Origin: Rhinopithecus roxellana
Lineage: Eukaryota; Chordata; Mammalia; Primates; Cercopithecidae
Direction of reading: 5' to 3'
Assembly: GCF_007565055.1 (NCBI RefSeq)
Contig: NC_044557.1
Location: 79,747,019 to 79,811,018, forward strand
Length of the DNA: 64,000 bases
The notes beneath the pieces were generated by a model that saw only the letters and a list, made by a program, of their open reading frames with translations, searched no databases and had not been told where the DNA came from. The translations under genes were made by a program, and so were the position numbers. Shown one piece after another: positions 35,570 through 46,344 of the stretch. Numbering within the stretch: position 1 is the first letter of the stretch; every line of letters begins with the position of its first letter.

Positions 35570-36690
35570 ATTGTGATACAGTAAGAAATATATCTTTGGT
35601 CTTTGTCCCTGGTTTCTTATACACAGCTCCTAAAATCTTTGAAATCTCTCAAATAATACGTGTATTTTTGGATGCTAAGGGATAACTTTTGGCTGGGGAC
35701 TCCAAGATAGCCTCAGGATGGGAGGACTTGTTGGAAAGGGAATCAACCATGTGATTAGAGGGTTGGAATTTTCAGCCTCACCCCTTGACTACCTAGGAAG
35801 GTTGAGGAGCTGAGGGTTGAGATGATTGCTACAGCCAATGATTTAATCAGTGATGCCTATGTAATGAAGTCGCCATAGAAAATCAGTAGGACCAGGTTCA
35901 AGAGATTCCAGACACCTGAACAACCTCAAAGGTTGTCTGCCCACAGGAGGCATGGAAGCTTCTCGTCTCATCTTCCAAAACTCGCCCTATGCATCTCTTC
36001 CTTTTGGTTCTTCATTTATATCCTGTGTAATATCGGTTACAACTAAATTAGTTAACATAAGTAAAGTGTTTCCCTGAGTTCTGTGAGCCCCTCTAGCAAA
36101 TTAACTTACTCAAAGAAGGGGACATGGGAACCCCAATTTATAGCCAGTTAGATGTACAGGTCACAACCTGGGCCTTGATATTGGTATCTGAAGTGGTGAA
36201 ATAGGGCAGGGCTGGGGGGAAGTTTTGTGGGACTGAGCCCTTAACCTGTGGGAGTTGATGCTATCTCCAGGTAGATAGTATAAGAATTGAATGATAGGGC
36301 CGGGTGCAGTGGCTCATGCCTGTAATTCCAGCACTGTGGGAGGCCGAGATGGGCAGATCACAAGGTCAGGAGATCGAGACTATCCTGGCTAACACGGTAA
36401 AACCCCGTCTCTACTAAAAATACAAAAAAAAATTAGCCAGGTGTGGTGGTGGGCATCTGTAGTCCCAGTTACTCAGGAGGCTAAGGCAGGAGAATGGTGT
36501 GAACCCGGGAGGCGGAGCCTGCAGTGAGCCGAGATCACGCCATTGCACTCCAGCCTGGACAACACAGCAAGACTGTCTCAAAAAAAAAAAAAAAAGGAAT
36601 TGAATGATTGGACACCTAACTGGAGTCCACTGGGGAATTTGGTGTCAGAAGCACTGTGTTGAATGGTTGTGTAAGAGTAGAAAAAGTGCT
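35570..36690 (+). mobile_element. ERV LTR inside L1M, itself split by an AluY
   Basis: LTR-like sequence not found in L1: TGTGATACAGTAAGAAATATATC near the start, GGATGCTAAGGGATAACTTTTGGC, TGTGATTAGAGGGTTGGAA, GAGTTCTGTGAGCCCCTCTAGCAAATTAA, ACTGAGCCCTTAACCTGTGGG, GGACACCTAACTGGAGTCC. It sits between two parts of the L1M 3' UTR. This is a repeated LTR type in primate genomes, but I cannot name the family with certainty, and the ends are approximate because no clean TSD was found. An AluY at 36298-36596 interrupts it. Confidence 0.65.
36298..36596 (+). mobile_element. AluY, full length
   Basis: Dimeric Alu with AluY-like text (GATCACAAGGTCAGGAGATCGAGACTATCCTGGCTAACACGG). The TSD GAATTGAATGAT is at 36284-36295 and 36597-36608. 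It is the innermost layer of the L1M > LTR > Alu nest. Confidence 0.93.
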
Positions 36691-36765
36691 CTTCTGTTTT
36701 TCAATTTTCTATTAATTTAGAATTTTGCTGAGAGTAGATCTCATGTTATACAGTTGTTACCATAA

Positions 36766-38374
36766 TAATAAAAAAAGGCATTAAAAATCATGATAAGAAT
36801 TAATGAGATAAATATAGGTTTACTGCTAACATTCTGAAACTCAATAAAGAGAAGACATCCCTAAATTGTGGAAACAATAAAATTAAAACAAAGAAAACAG
36901 CAACCTATATAAATGATTGATTTACCTTCAGGAAGTGTTTATTGGAAAACGTAACTCAGGTGAAAAATATACATAAGTCCAAGAAGTATTTCAATAAATT
37001 ATCAGATAATAATCTCAGGTGAAATTAATAAAAATCACATTTCTAAAAATTATTTGAAGTTAACATCATACTGGATAATGTGCTCTCTTAAAAATAAAAA
37101 TGTTCCCTGATGACCTTGACCTCTGTGTAGTTCAGCAAGTTTTATAGTAAGGTCACTTAGACAAGCTAAAGAAAAAGCCAGGAAAGATAATACTGACACT
37201 AACAGAGATGAAGTCAAGAAGGAATCTTTCCAGCACTTGAAAAGTTTTGTGCTCAAAAGTGCTGATGACACAGCAGGCATGAAACCTCTGTCCCTGAAGC
37301 TAAGGTCTGGTTAATATTTCATGGAGTCACTGCTCTTCAGAAGTAACCAAATTAATTCAGTGGCTGCACTGAGATCTGAGAGCACACAACTTCCTCACAT
37401 ACACACTTTATAAAGCCCCGGCTCCCTGGGAAAGCTGTTGGAGTTCTGTCAACACAGGGGAGTTACCAGTGGAAGATTCTGTAATGTCATGCTGGTAGTA
37501 AACAAAAGTAGGGACCATGCTTTGTAGAACATCCCCAGGAAAGCTAATACATCCCACATGGACTCCAGAATCCTGTCAATGGTAGAATTTCAACTTTGAA
37601 TATTATTTATTTATTTGTTAGCTTGATTTAGCAGCAGATCCCACTTTTCAAATAAAGTTCTATTTGGAAATCCAGTATATCAAACTGGAAAAAGTGGATC
37701 CAAGCTGAATGAAATGGGCTGGGGAGGGTAAAGCTCTGCTTACTTTCCTTGCATCTTATGTCCCCATAGTGGCTCCAACATTTTTGCTGAGTTCTAGGGT
37801 TTTGTAGAACACAATTTAAAAAGGAATACATATTAACGACTTATATGAGGTTTTCAACAAAATTTTTGGAAGTTCAGAATGAAGATTAGTAAATATTTTC
37901 ACATAAATGAAATCAAAGCTAGATAATATTCACCATAATTTTTAAGAAAAGACACCATTCCTAATTGTCAACCAACCTGCTATATAGCTGACCTGGGAAA
38001 GTTGTGGAATACAATATATAGAAAAGTTGATTTAACTATCTGAATTTATTCAAGAATTACTTAATAGTATCTCTGATCCACTTGGCATGGACAAATACGG
38101 GGAATATACAGCTTGTAGAGCCCAGACTCCATCAGCTTTTATGTACAAAATTGGGTCATATTTATTAAATATCTTGTAAATCTAAACATTTTTGGACCCA
38201 ACAGCTTGATTAGCAGAAGTCCACTTGTTTTCTAGAAGATTCTCTCAGATATTGCTAGAAATTCCTTGGGATGCTTTCACGATGACTAGCCAGCATATCT
38301 GGTTATCTCTGTCTTCCTGCCAGTGTGGTGGAAACACACATACAGTGCCGAAGCCTTCAAATCACAAAACAGAC
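36766..38374. other. No recognised gene or repeat
   Basis: Chance frames only. GC rises slightly near 37260-37560. Nothing identified. Confidence 0.45.
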
Positions 38375-38375
38375 T

Positions 38376-38411
38376 ACACACATACACACACACACATGCA
38401 CACACACACAC
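38376..38411 (+). repeat. (CA)n microsatellite
   Basis: CA repeat with TA and TG interruptions. Confidence 0.9.
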
Positions 38412-39086
38412 CTGATTGTTTAAGTCAAGCATAGTCTATGATGCTAATGAGAATAGGATACACCTTTTTTTTTGTTGGAGCTGCCAGATCATTCTGAGCA
38501 TATGTGATCTTGATCCCTCATAGTCCACAGAGGATGTGCCTTCTCTCACTGGCTTTATGCAGAGCTAATTACACAGGCAATTATGGATCCAAAAGGTGAG
38601 GGGTAAAGTGTGCCTGGCTTTTGCTTTGCACTTAATCAGAGGGGTGATTGTAGCAGTGAATCCTAGCCCACCAAAGGACAAGGTGCTGGGAGATGAAATG
38701 GAGGCTCACCCTCACATGCCTGCTTCTTCCTGGCTTAGGGGTCCCTCTGTGCTTGTACAAAGCACACGAGAAACTATTTCATATAGAAGGGAGGAGAAAC
38801 AAGAAAGACGAGGCAAGGGGAAGGCGATGGAAAAATGAATTACAAAGAAGAAAAAAAGGAGAAAAGAAAAGCACATAGGACATTTTGCAATCGTTGAACT
38901 GAGAAACAGTGAAAATCTAAACCTAGTAGTGGAAGGAATTGAGAAGCTGCTAAAATCTGAGTAAAACCTTGAGATATAACATAGTCCAACTGAAAAGAGC
39001 ATATAGTTCATAAGCAAAGTTTGTCATTGTGGTTATATGTTACTAAGTTACATGATGTAGTCAAGATGATAAGAAACCCAAAAGAC
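38412..39086. other. No recognised gene or repeat
   Basis: A purine-rich tract (GAGGAGAAACAAGAAAGACG... to 38880) gives long chance frames on both strands. No named element. Confidence 0.45.
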
Positions 39087-39118
39087 TTTGTTTGTTTGTT
39101 TGTTTGTTTGTTTGTTTG
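39087..39118 (+). repeat. (TTTG)8 microsatellite
   Basis: Eight perfect TTTG units. Confidence 0.95.
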
Positions 39119-39227
39119 AGAGAAGGCTGAGGCTTTTATGAATCCAAGGAGAAGGTTTTTCCACAAGGGTGTTATGAACTGCGGAGTCAATGACTTTCAA
39201 TGACTTTATGGCTATAAAACCAACTCG

Positions 39228-39362
39228 GGTTCCTTGGAGCCTGGCTACTCCAAGAGTAATATGTGGACTAGCAGCATCTGGGAATTTGTTATAAATGCTG
39301 AATTTCAGGCCCCACCCCTACCTTCTGAATAGAGCATATTATAGTTTGAGAAACACTGCCAT
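39228..39362 (+). mobile_element. hAT-Charlie MITE (MER5/MER58-like)
   Basis: CCTGGCTACTCCAAGAGTAATATGTGGACTAGCAGCATC, ATTTCAGGCCCCACCCC and the end AGTTTGAGAAACACTGCC are typical of this non-autonomous family. Confidence 0.75.
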
Positions 39363-40039
39363 AGAGGATTAGAAAGGCAGAAATGCTTTAAAACACATGT
39401 GGCTCCTCCAGAAACATGCAAAGAGTATCACAAGCGGAAAGCTCAGGTTCGTGTAACCCACAGGAAAACCCAGCTCAGGAAAAACTAATGTAACATCTGC
39501 TAAATGTAATATAGAAATATCTTCCTAACTAGACAGAGTTCCATGACATTCAGCACTAAAGTACAATGTAATAAAGGAGGTTTAAATGCAACATGTGAGA
39601 GGTTGATGTGCAATGAGATAAACAGCAAAGTATATTCACAAAGGTAGCATTAACTTGAGCAAAATGATTGTAAGAGAACTCTTACAATTGTAAGAGACCA
39701 GCCACTGTAGCCACAAAACTGCACGAGACCCCATTACTACTGAGAAGGAAAGCAACTCAGATATGACAACTGGATTTTTAAAAAGAGATCCAGGACCAGA
39801 ACTTTACCTCTGATTACTGGGTTGTTAATTCCTTATGAAAATAGTTCTTTAATTAAAAATTGGCATCTGTATAATAAATGACATAATTAGCTACAGATAC
39901 ATGTAAGTAAACTGCTAAGTAAATCCGTGTGTCATTTACCTTCTAGAGTTCCTTTGAATTATAATTTTTTTTTCCTTCCCAAAGGAGGAACCCAATTCAT
40001 GTGTAGAATTTGGCTAAGTCCTATATTTATTGCTCCTAA
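39363..40039. other. No named repeat; contains a 30-bp quasi-palindrome at 39667-39696
   Basis: Mostly unremarkable. ATTGTAAGAG at 39667-39676 is followed by its reverse complement (39679-39688) and again by the direct copy (39687-39696). Confidence 0.5.
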
Positions 40040-40185
40040 AGCAGTGTTTCTTAACCCAAGGTCCCTAGATAGATCACCTGCAGAATCATGCAAGAGTGCT
40101 TTTAAAAAACCAGCCTCCTAGAATCAACTCCAGATAATGATTCATAATCACTGTGGACCAAGGCTAATAGTAGACATACTTAATA
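40040..40185. mobile_element. hAT-Charlie MITE (MER5/MER58-like), diverged
   Basis: CAGTGTTTCTTAACCCAAGGTCCCTAG with ATCACCTGCAGAATCATGC and CCTAGAATCAACTCCAGATAATG resembles a Charlie MITE end and body. Confidence 0.55.
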
Positions 40186-40199
40186 AAACGCCTAGGTGA

Positions 40200-40345
40200 T
40201 CTTCATTCATTCATTTATTTCAAATATTACACCATGTCTGGCATTGTACAGTAAACAAGATAAATCCTGAATCATTGTGATGCAGGAAATAAAGGAACAG
40301 CCATTCTGTTATAAAGTGATCGGGAGATCAGGAATGCTTCTCTGA
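40200..40345 (-). mobile_element. L2 3' end fragment
   Basis: Antisense L2 tail: TTCATTCATTCATTTATTTCAAATATTACACCATG, then AGTAAACAAGATAAATCC and GGAATGCTTCTCTGAGGAGATGAG. Confidence 0.65.
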
Positions 40346-41092
40346 GGAGATGAGCCCTAGTTCCTCAGCCCAGATGCAGAGAGTACCCACTTCAGTAGTA
40401 GCATCTGGCGAGTCCCAAATGAAGAGGTATTGCCTTTGTGGAGTCCCAGAAACAGGGGTGGTACATTCAGTGATACAGGAGTCAGCTCCAGACACTGTCA
40501 ATATCAGGAGTCGTCAGTATCACCATATGGAACTGGGAAGAACATGGCAAAGCTAGAAGGCTTCCAAAATGACTCATCGCTAAGCACTCGGTACACTCCA
40601 TTAGGATACTTGGAACTCTTTCGGGGAAATACAGAGCTGAAGGATTATAGAGCAGGAAGTAAAGAATAGGAGAAATATGATTGGTTGGTAACTTGATTAT
40701 GATGCTATTCCTTCCACCCCTTCACTTTCCTTCACTGGCTCTCTGTCCATTCTCCTCACCCAAAGCACCCTCTGACACATGGAATTTTAGGAATTCTGAA
40801 AATAGCTTCTTAAAAATCATGTAATTCCAGGGTAGGAGTGGGCTGTGAGACACTCTATCTAAATACCTGGGTGTTAAGTTTGTAGACTTATGTCAGCTTT
40901 GTATCTCAGTGAATAGAAACATTCAGTCATAAAATATCAGCCTTCCCTTGCTAACAGAAGCAGGAAAGCCACAGGGAAGTTTTGTCAGTGATGTTTATAT
41001 CTGTAATTGCCTAACTAGGAAAAATACTCATGACAAACACATTAGGAATTTTCAATACTATTTACTGGGGAGTCCATACTGTTACATATGTA
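40346..41092. other. No recognised gene or repeat
   Basis: Frames of about 60-80 codons overlap here but show no domain. Ends in a TATATA run at 41088-41096. Confidence 0.45.
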
Positions 41093-41096
41093 TATA

Positions 41097-42284
41097 TGTG
41101 GGGGCCAAGGCTCTTGGACCCCTACAGTTTCACTGAAAAATCACTGACATGAGGCAGATTAATAGGCATGCAAATTTATTTGATGTGTATAGATGGCAGC
41201 CTTCAGAATGGAGACCCAAAGATACATAGGAAATTGTCCTTTTTTATGCTCAGGCTTAACAAAGTATGGATAGCTGTGAAGAAATACGATTGGACAAAAA
41301 GGGTACAGCCTAACGTTAACAAACTGAGTGGGGAAAGCCAGCAAGGCATGTCTGTCAAGATTCCTTGTGGTCTCTCTGTGCGGCATTCCTTTTTTCTGGG
41401 TGTGGGGCAGGATCCTCTCTGGAGTGGGGGTCTTATGACCTATAGTCAAACAAGGTAGGTCAGATAATGTCTTTATGGCCCATTTTTACACAGATAGGGC
41501 AAAGAGAAAGTTAGAGTACGATTTTTAGGTTTTATGGCTGGTTTTGGAAAAGAGGTTCTGGTTTGTATGGCCCACCTCAGGAAAGAGGGATTCTAGTTTC
41601 TATGTGTATTACTCAGAATCTGTATTAGCCAGGGTTCTCTAAAGGGACAGAACTAATAGGGATAGCTGAATACATGAAGGGGAATTTATCAGGAGAACTG
41701 ACTCCCCACTCACATGTTCACAAGGTGAAGTCCTACAATAGGCCGTCCGCAAGCTGAGGAGCAAGGAAGCCAGTCACAGTTCCAAAACCTCAAAAGCAGG
41801 CAAGCTGATAGTGCAGTCTTCAGTCTGTAACCAAAGGCCCAAGAGGCCTGGCAAACCACTGGCATAAGTCCAAGAGTAAAAGCTGAAGAATTCGGAGCCT
41901 TGTGTTTGAGGGCAGGAAGCATCCAGCACAGGAGAAAAGTTGGAGGCCAGAAGACATAGCCAGTCTAGTCCTTCCACATTCTTCTCCCTGATTTTATCCT
42001 AGCCACACTGGCAGGTGTGCCCACCCAGATTGACAGTGGGTCTACCTCTTCCATTCTACTGACTCGTATGTTAATCTCCTTTGGCAACACCCTCACAGAC
42101 ACATCCAGGAACAATATTTTGCATCCTTCAGTCCAATCAAGTTGATGATCAATAGTAACCATTACACTATGGCTAGCCTCGGGGGAAAATGGGCCTGCGA
42201 GATAGAGGGCAGAAGGTCAGATAATAACTTTTGCTTCTGAGGCTGCTGCTTTCATTTTGGGCTATTGTTTTCCAAGCCCCAACA
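41097..42284 (-). mobile_element. ERV1-like LTR, split by an MLT2A LTR
   Basis: The outer LTR has matching ends TGTGGGGG (41097) and CCCCAACA (42284). A 4-bp TSD TATA flanks it (41093-41096 and 42285-42288), the size usual for ERV class I. Body text includes GGACCCCTACAGTTTCACTG, ATTAATAGGCATGCAAATTTATTTG and, past the insert, CAGAAGGTCAGATAATAACTTTTGC. Removing the insert leaves about 620 bp. The exact family (MER4/MER61 group?) is not certain. Confidence 0.75.
41605..42166 (-). mobile_element. HERV-L-type LTR (MLT2A-like), nested
   Basis: Typical reversed MLT2A text: TGTATTAGCCAGGGTTCTCTAAAGGGACAG, CAATAGGCCGTCCGCAAGCTGAGGAGC, GGCAAACCACTGG, CCTTTGGCAACACCCTCACAGACACATCC, CCAATCAAGTTGATG. 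A perfect TSD CTATG lies at 41600-41604 and 42167-42171, and the outer LTR continues on both sides. So this LTR inserted into the outer one. Confidence 0.88.
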
Positions 42285-42288
42285 TATA

Positions 42289-43293
42289 CAATCTAGAGCT
42301 ACTTTAGAAAGTGTCAAAATACATAGCTGAGCTCTCCAAAATCACTTTATACTCAAAATGTAAAGGCGTGTTCAATTGTTAAATATAATAAAATGCATAT
42401 TTTTCTTTTAATTTTATTTTAGTCAATCAATGCATTGTTGAAAGAAACCATTTACTCAAAATTGAAGCATAGGTAAAACATGAGTCACAGTGCCTAGCCC
42501 AGAGAGCAAGAAATTTTATAAAAGGGGATAATGTGAATTTATCTATACAGAGAGTAAATAACAGAAGCAAAATCACGTGAATCAATGAATTAGCTCTATC
42601 TCTTTAGTGCTATAATGGGAATAAAGGTAAGTCAGGGTCAAATGGGGAATGCGGTTGTAGAAGTAGATGGAATTTGTTAGAAGAGACCATGAGGGAAGAT
42701 GAAGGAAGAACAAGTTCAGTAATGACATAAAATAACTATTAAATGTTCAAGATGATTATGAAATAGGATCAGAGGCTAAAAATGTCATTCTAAATGGAAA
42801 GAATCCCTGCAAAAACGGAAGCATAGCATTATCATGAAATGTATTAGAAAGAAACAAACAAAAATTCTGACAGCTGGCAGATGTGATATTTGAAATGAGG
42901 TACAACAGAGAAATGAGAGCACTTAAGTCTGCAGAGAGTATCATTGCATACTAATATTTTACTATGAAGACAGTGACAAAAGAATCCAAAAAATTAGTGA
43001 GAAAGATTATTCCTCTTGCACTGACACCCAAGTAAGTTTCTATCATGATATTCTACTGAATAAAAGATAATAAAATTTGGCAAACTGGAAATAAACCTAT
43101 AAAAGTCCAAAATTGTTTAATAATTTTTACAAAGACATTTTAAATGCATGCTGGGTATCAAAAATACAACATAAAAGTGATAACAGTAGCAAAGATGTGC
43201 ATTTTAGTGACCAAATGAGCTAGTAGCTAAATAAATTCAATTTTGTCACTATGAAACATATGACTGAAAAGTCAATGACCCAGAGGATTTTAT

Positions 43294-43296
<3 letters not shown>
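42289..43296. other. No recognised gene or repeat
   Basis: AT-rich, nothing identifiable. Confidence 0.45.
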
Positions 43297-43336
<40 letters not shown>

Positions 43337-43346
43337 GTGTGTGTGT
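43297..43346 (+). repeat. (AT)18 followed by a short (GT)n
   Basis: A 36-bp AT run, then GCACGTGTGTGTG. Confidence 0.95.
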
Positions 43347-43397
43347 TTCCATTGACTTAATTTGAAAAATATAAATTATAATTATGCAAGAATTGGG

Positions 43398-43730
43398 GGC
43401 CGGGCGCGGTGGCTCAAGCCTGTAATCCCAGCACTTTGGGAGGCCGAGACGGGCGGATCATGAGGTCAGGAGATCGAGACCATCCTGGCTAACACGGTGA
43501 AACCCCGTCTCTACTAAAAAATACAAAAAACTAGCCGGGCGAGGTGGTGGCGCCTGTAGTCCCAGCTACTCGGGAGGCTGAGGCAGGAGAATGGCGGGAA
43601 CCCGGGAGACGGAGCTTGCAGTGAGCTGAGATCTGGCCACTGCACTCCAGCCTGGGTGACAGAGCAAGACTCCGTCTCAAAAAAAAAATAAAAATAAAAA
43701 TAAAAATAAAAATAAAAATAAAAAAAAAAA
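43398..43730 (+). mobile_element. Young AluY, Old World monkey type, with (AAAAAT)n tail
   Basis: Nearly undegraded Alu with CpGs retained (GGCCGGGCGCGG). It carries variants I associate with cercopithecoid AluY lineages: GGCTCAAGCC near the start, AAAAACTAGCCGGGCGAGG, and GAGATCTGGCCACTGC in the right arm. The tail is (AAAAT/AAAAAT)n. Perfect TSD AAGAATTGGG at 43388-43397 and 43731-43740. It is the youngest insertion in the window by sequence quality. Confidence 0.95.
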
Positions 43731-43740
43731 AAGAATTGGG

Positions 43741-44828
43741 TGCAAATATAACAAAAAGCTTACATAATATATCTGAAAATATGTAGTTCCTACTTAGGAT
43801 TGCAGGTATAGATATTTCTTTCAGAGACATAGATACTGCCATTGTTCACATATAATTGATTAACTTGTTTTAAAATACTTAGGAACTTGAAATTCTTGAC
43901 CAAATAGCTACTGAAATGACATGAATTAAACAAAATACAATGGGCAAAACTCTAAATCAAAGCCATGGAAATGTAGTTTTGTTGTGCTAAACCTCAGACT
44001 TGGGACAAAGGGTAACTTTCTGAGAACACTATTTTCAACATTCTAGAATCATTTATAGAAAAAAAAAATAATGATCCAATAATTAAATGTATTCAAGACA
44101 CTATTCTTGGGATAGCCTATATAGAACAGAGAGCAACGTGGTGTTATAGTCACATAAGAGATAAGGAACATCTGATACATTCCTCATGGCCAGAACTATG
44201 GCTTAAGTTTGATGATCGGGAACAAGTATCTATCAGCGCCCATTAAAATTCCCTTCCCTAGTGTGTTGTTATTATTAAACCATGAGGAGTAAGCACCTTA
44301 GCAATACAAGCTTCTTGTTAAAATAGAAGCTCTAAGAGGATAAGATTTTTGTTGTTGTTGTTAACAACTCAGTAGATAAAAGACTGACTAGCATTCAGTT
44401 ACTGTTCAATCAGTGCACAGTGCATGGAAACAGAAAATGATACAAATCCAGATTTTATTTAGCCTAAAATATTAAGCTTAACAGTGACACTATCAGTTAT
44501 CCATGAATTTCTTTACATTTTCTCTTACTATTGTGTTACATTATCAGTTTTCTACACAAAAGTTTCCTGTTTAAATTACTACTTCCTTTCATTTATTCTA
44601 GATGTGTATCTTTTGTGCAACAAGAAGTACCTTTTGTGCAGGAATATCGAGGATGAAGCAGCAAGAAAGATTACTAGCAATCATAGTTTTCTACCATTCT
44701 TTAAAATCCCTGTAGTTTCCTTCAACTTCTTCACTAACTTCTTTGATAGCACCTCTCCAGCTATGGTTACAAGAGATGCACTAACTCCCACCCTCCGATC
44801 CATCAATGGGAGCTAATTCTTTCCCAGA
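43741..44828. other. No recognised gene or repeat
   Basis: Includes a 110-codon plus-strand chance frame (44484-44816) without a known domain. Confidence 0.45.
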
Positions 44829-45015
44829 TGATTCAGACTCCGGAGTAGCTGGGACTACAGGCACGTGCCACCACGTCCGGCTAACTTTTGTATTTTCAGT
44901 AGAGTGGCTGTTTCACCATGTTGGTCAGGCTGGTCTCGAACTCCTGACCTCATGATCCACCTGCCTCGGCCTCCCAAAGTGCTGGAATTACTGGCATGAG
45001 CCACCGTGCCCGGCC
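44829..45015 (-). mobile_element. AluS fragment lacking its 3' part
   Basis: Antisense Alu covering the left arm and start of the right arm (GGAGTAGCTGGGACTACAGGC to CCACCGTGCCCGGCC). No poly(T) and no right-arm 3' half are present, so about 120 bp were lost by deletion after insertion, or priming was internal. Confidence 0.88.
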
Positions 45016-45088
45016 AAGCATTTCATTTTTACAATTCCCTCAGGTTATGTTGTGCATCCAAGCTGGAGAACTGCTGCTTCATTTGACT

Positions 45089-45252
45089 CATGTTTCTCAA
45101 ACTTTAGTGTGCACATGAATCACCAGGAATCTTTTTAAACTGCAAATGCTAATCCAGTAGGTCTGAATTAAGGGTCTGAAATTCTGCATTTTAAACAAGC
45201 TCCAGGTCATTCTGATGGCTGCTGGTATGAACCCTATTTAAAGTAACAAAGT
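45089..45252. mobile_element. hAT-Charlie MITE (MER5/MER58-like)
   Basis: CATGTTTCTCAAACTTTAGTGTGCACATGAATCACC, CAGTAGGTCTGAATTAAGGGTCTGAAATTCTGCATT and CATTCTGATGGCTGCTGGT follow the usual order. Confidence 0.8.
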
Positions 45253-45825
45253 ATACTTTAAACTTATTGGGGAAAGGGAGATCCTTTTTACTCCCCATTA
45301 TTGTGGTCCATAGAGGTAGTTACAAGTTTAGCAATTTTTTGTTTTTTTTAGCTTATACCTACACACCCCAACTCCAACCCTCTTTGCATATTTCGTCTAA
45401 GTAGACCCTGATGGCGCTTTAGTTTTGGAGTCCAGCTCTAAAAAAGTTATTTTCACTTGTCTGAGGGAAGGAAGGGAGTGATATTCAAACTCTCTCAGAA
45501 GATAATAGCAAATATTTATCTGTAACGAATGCTCGGAAAAAAATTTTAAAAGTAAATGTTCCATGTTAAAACAATCTAAAAGTCCCTTTTCAGTCACAGT
45601 TTGTTAATCTGGAGGTTCCATCCTATATTCTGTAAGATGTAGACTAGAAGTCACTGGAGAGAGAAAAATCTTACCAGAGTATATCTTGTTTTGAAGAAAC
45701 AAATTTATCTGCTTATAGGAAAACACCCTTCTCCCTTGATCTCTCTCTCTCTCCCACTACAATCATTTTTAAAGTAAGTTTATAATTTCTCAACTCTGGA
45801 GAAAAACAGTTAAAGACGTTTTTTT
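45253..45825. other. No recognised gene or repeat
   Basis: Contains a short (CT)n near 45742-45755. Nothing else. Confidence 0.45.
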
Positions 45826-45839
45826 AAAAAGCAAAGCCT

Positions 45840-46132
45840 GCTGGGCGCAGTGGCTCACGTCTGTAATCCCAGCAGTTTGGGAGGCCGAGGTGGGCGGATC
45901 ATAAGGTCAGGAGATGGAGACCATCCTAGCTAACACGGTGAAACTCCATCTCTACTAAAAATACAAAAAATTAGCCGGGCGTGATGGTGGGCTCTTGTGA
46001 TCCCAGCTACTCAAGAGGCTGAGGCAGGAGAATGGCGTGAACCCGGAAGGCGGAGCTTGCAGTGAGCCGAGATCACGCCACTGCACTCCAGTCTGGGCAA
46101 CAGAGCGAGACTCCATCTAAAAGAAAAAAAAC
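45840..46132 (+). mobile_element. AluY, full length
   Basis: Dimeric AluY-type element. The TSD AAAAAGCAAAGCCT is perfect at 45826-45839 and 46133-46146. It adjoins a MER5 fragment. Confidence 0.95.
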
Positions 46133-46146
46133 AAAAAGCAAAGCCT

Positions 46147-46262
46147 AAACTCCACCTAGAATAACTGATTCATTCCCTTGGGATGAGATCCAGGCATCTG
46201 TGTTTTCTAAATTCCCCCACCGATGCACACAGAGTGTGGGTTGCAAATCACTAATATAGATG
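46147..46262. mobile_element. MER5A-like fragment
   Basis: TTCATTCCCTTGGGATGAGATCCAGGCATCTGTG, TTCCCCCACCGATGCACAC and GTGGGTTGCAAATCACT resemble one half of MER5A. The Alu at 45840 abuts it. Confidence 0.6.
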
Positions 46263-46344
46263 GAGATTAACGCTATACCAAGGATCTCTGAGTCACATTT
46301 TGAGGACTCCAAAAGGAACTGATAACAGAGACTGAATAGTAGTC

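Larger units (their letters stand above)
28826..36765 (+). mobile_element. Nearly complete old LINE-1 (L1M), multiply interrupted
   Basis: One L1M element can be followed in order. The 5' region starts at about 28826 (GAGTGACATCAGCACGATAG). ORF1 remains cover 29130-30500 (ACTGAACTGAAAAATTCACTAACAGGATTC; CTGAAAATTTTCCAAATCTGG; AACCAAGAACACTTATCCAGCAAAATTG). The inter-ORF region is 30500-31020. ORF2 remains cover 31020-35290, with the endonuclease first (ATATGCTGCCTACGATGGTC) and then RT and C-terminal text (GTGCACTATTGATGG; ATGGAATACTATTCAGCC). The 3' UTR is at 35290-35570 and again at 36715-36765 (GAATTTTGCTGAGAGTAGATCTCATG, then CCATAATAATAAAAAAAGG). It is broken by Alus at 29228 and 29767, MST-type LTRs at 32414 and 33919, and an ERV LTR at about 35570-36690. 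Without these about 5.6 kb of L1 remains. All frames are dead. Confidence 0.88.

Noticed and set aside
41159..42162. Several open frames of 65-96 codons
   Set aside because: They lie in the nested LTRs, antisense or sense, and show no coding features.
43297..43332. (AT)n run as a possible regulatory or origin element
   Set aside because: Ordinary dinucleotide microsatellite.
44484..44816. 110-codon plus-strand frame
   Set aside because: AT-rich hydrophobic chance frame with no domain and no splice or promoter context that I can see.
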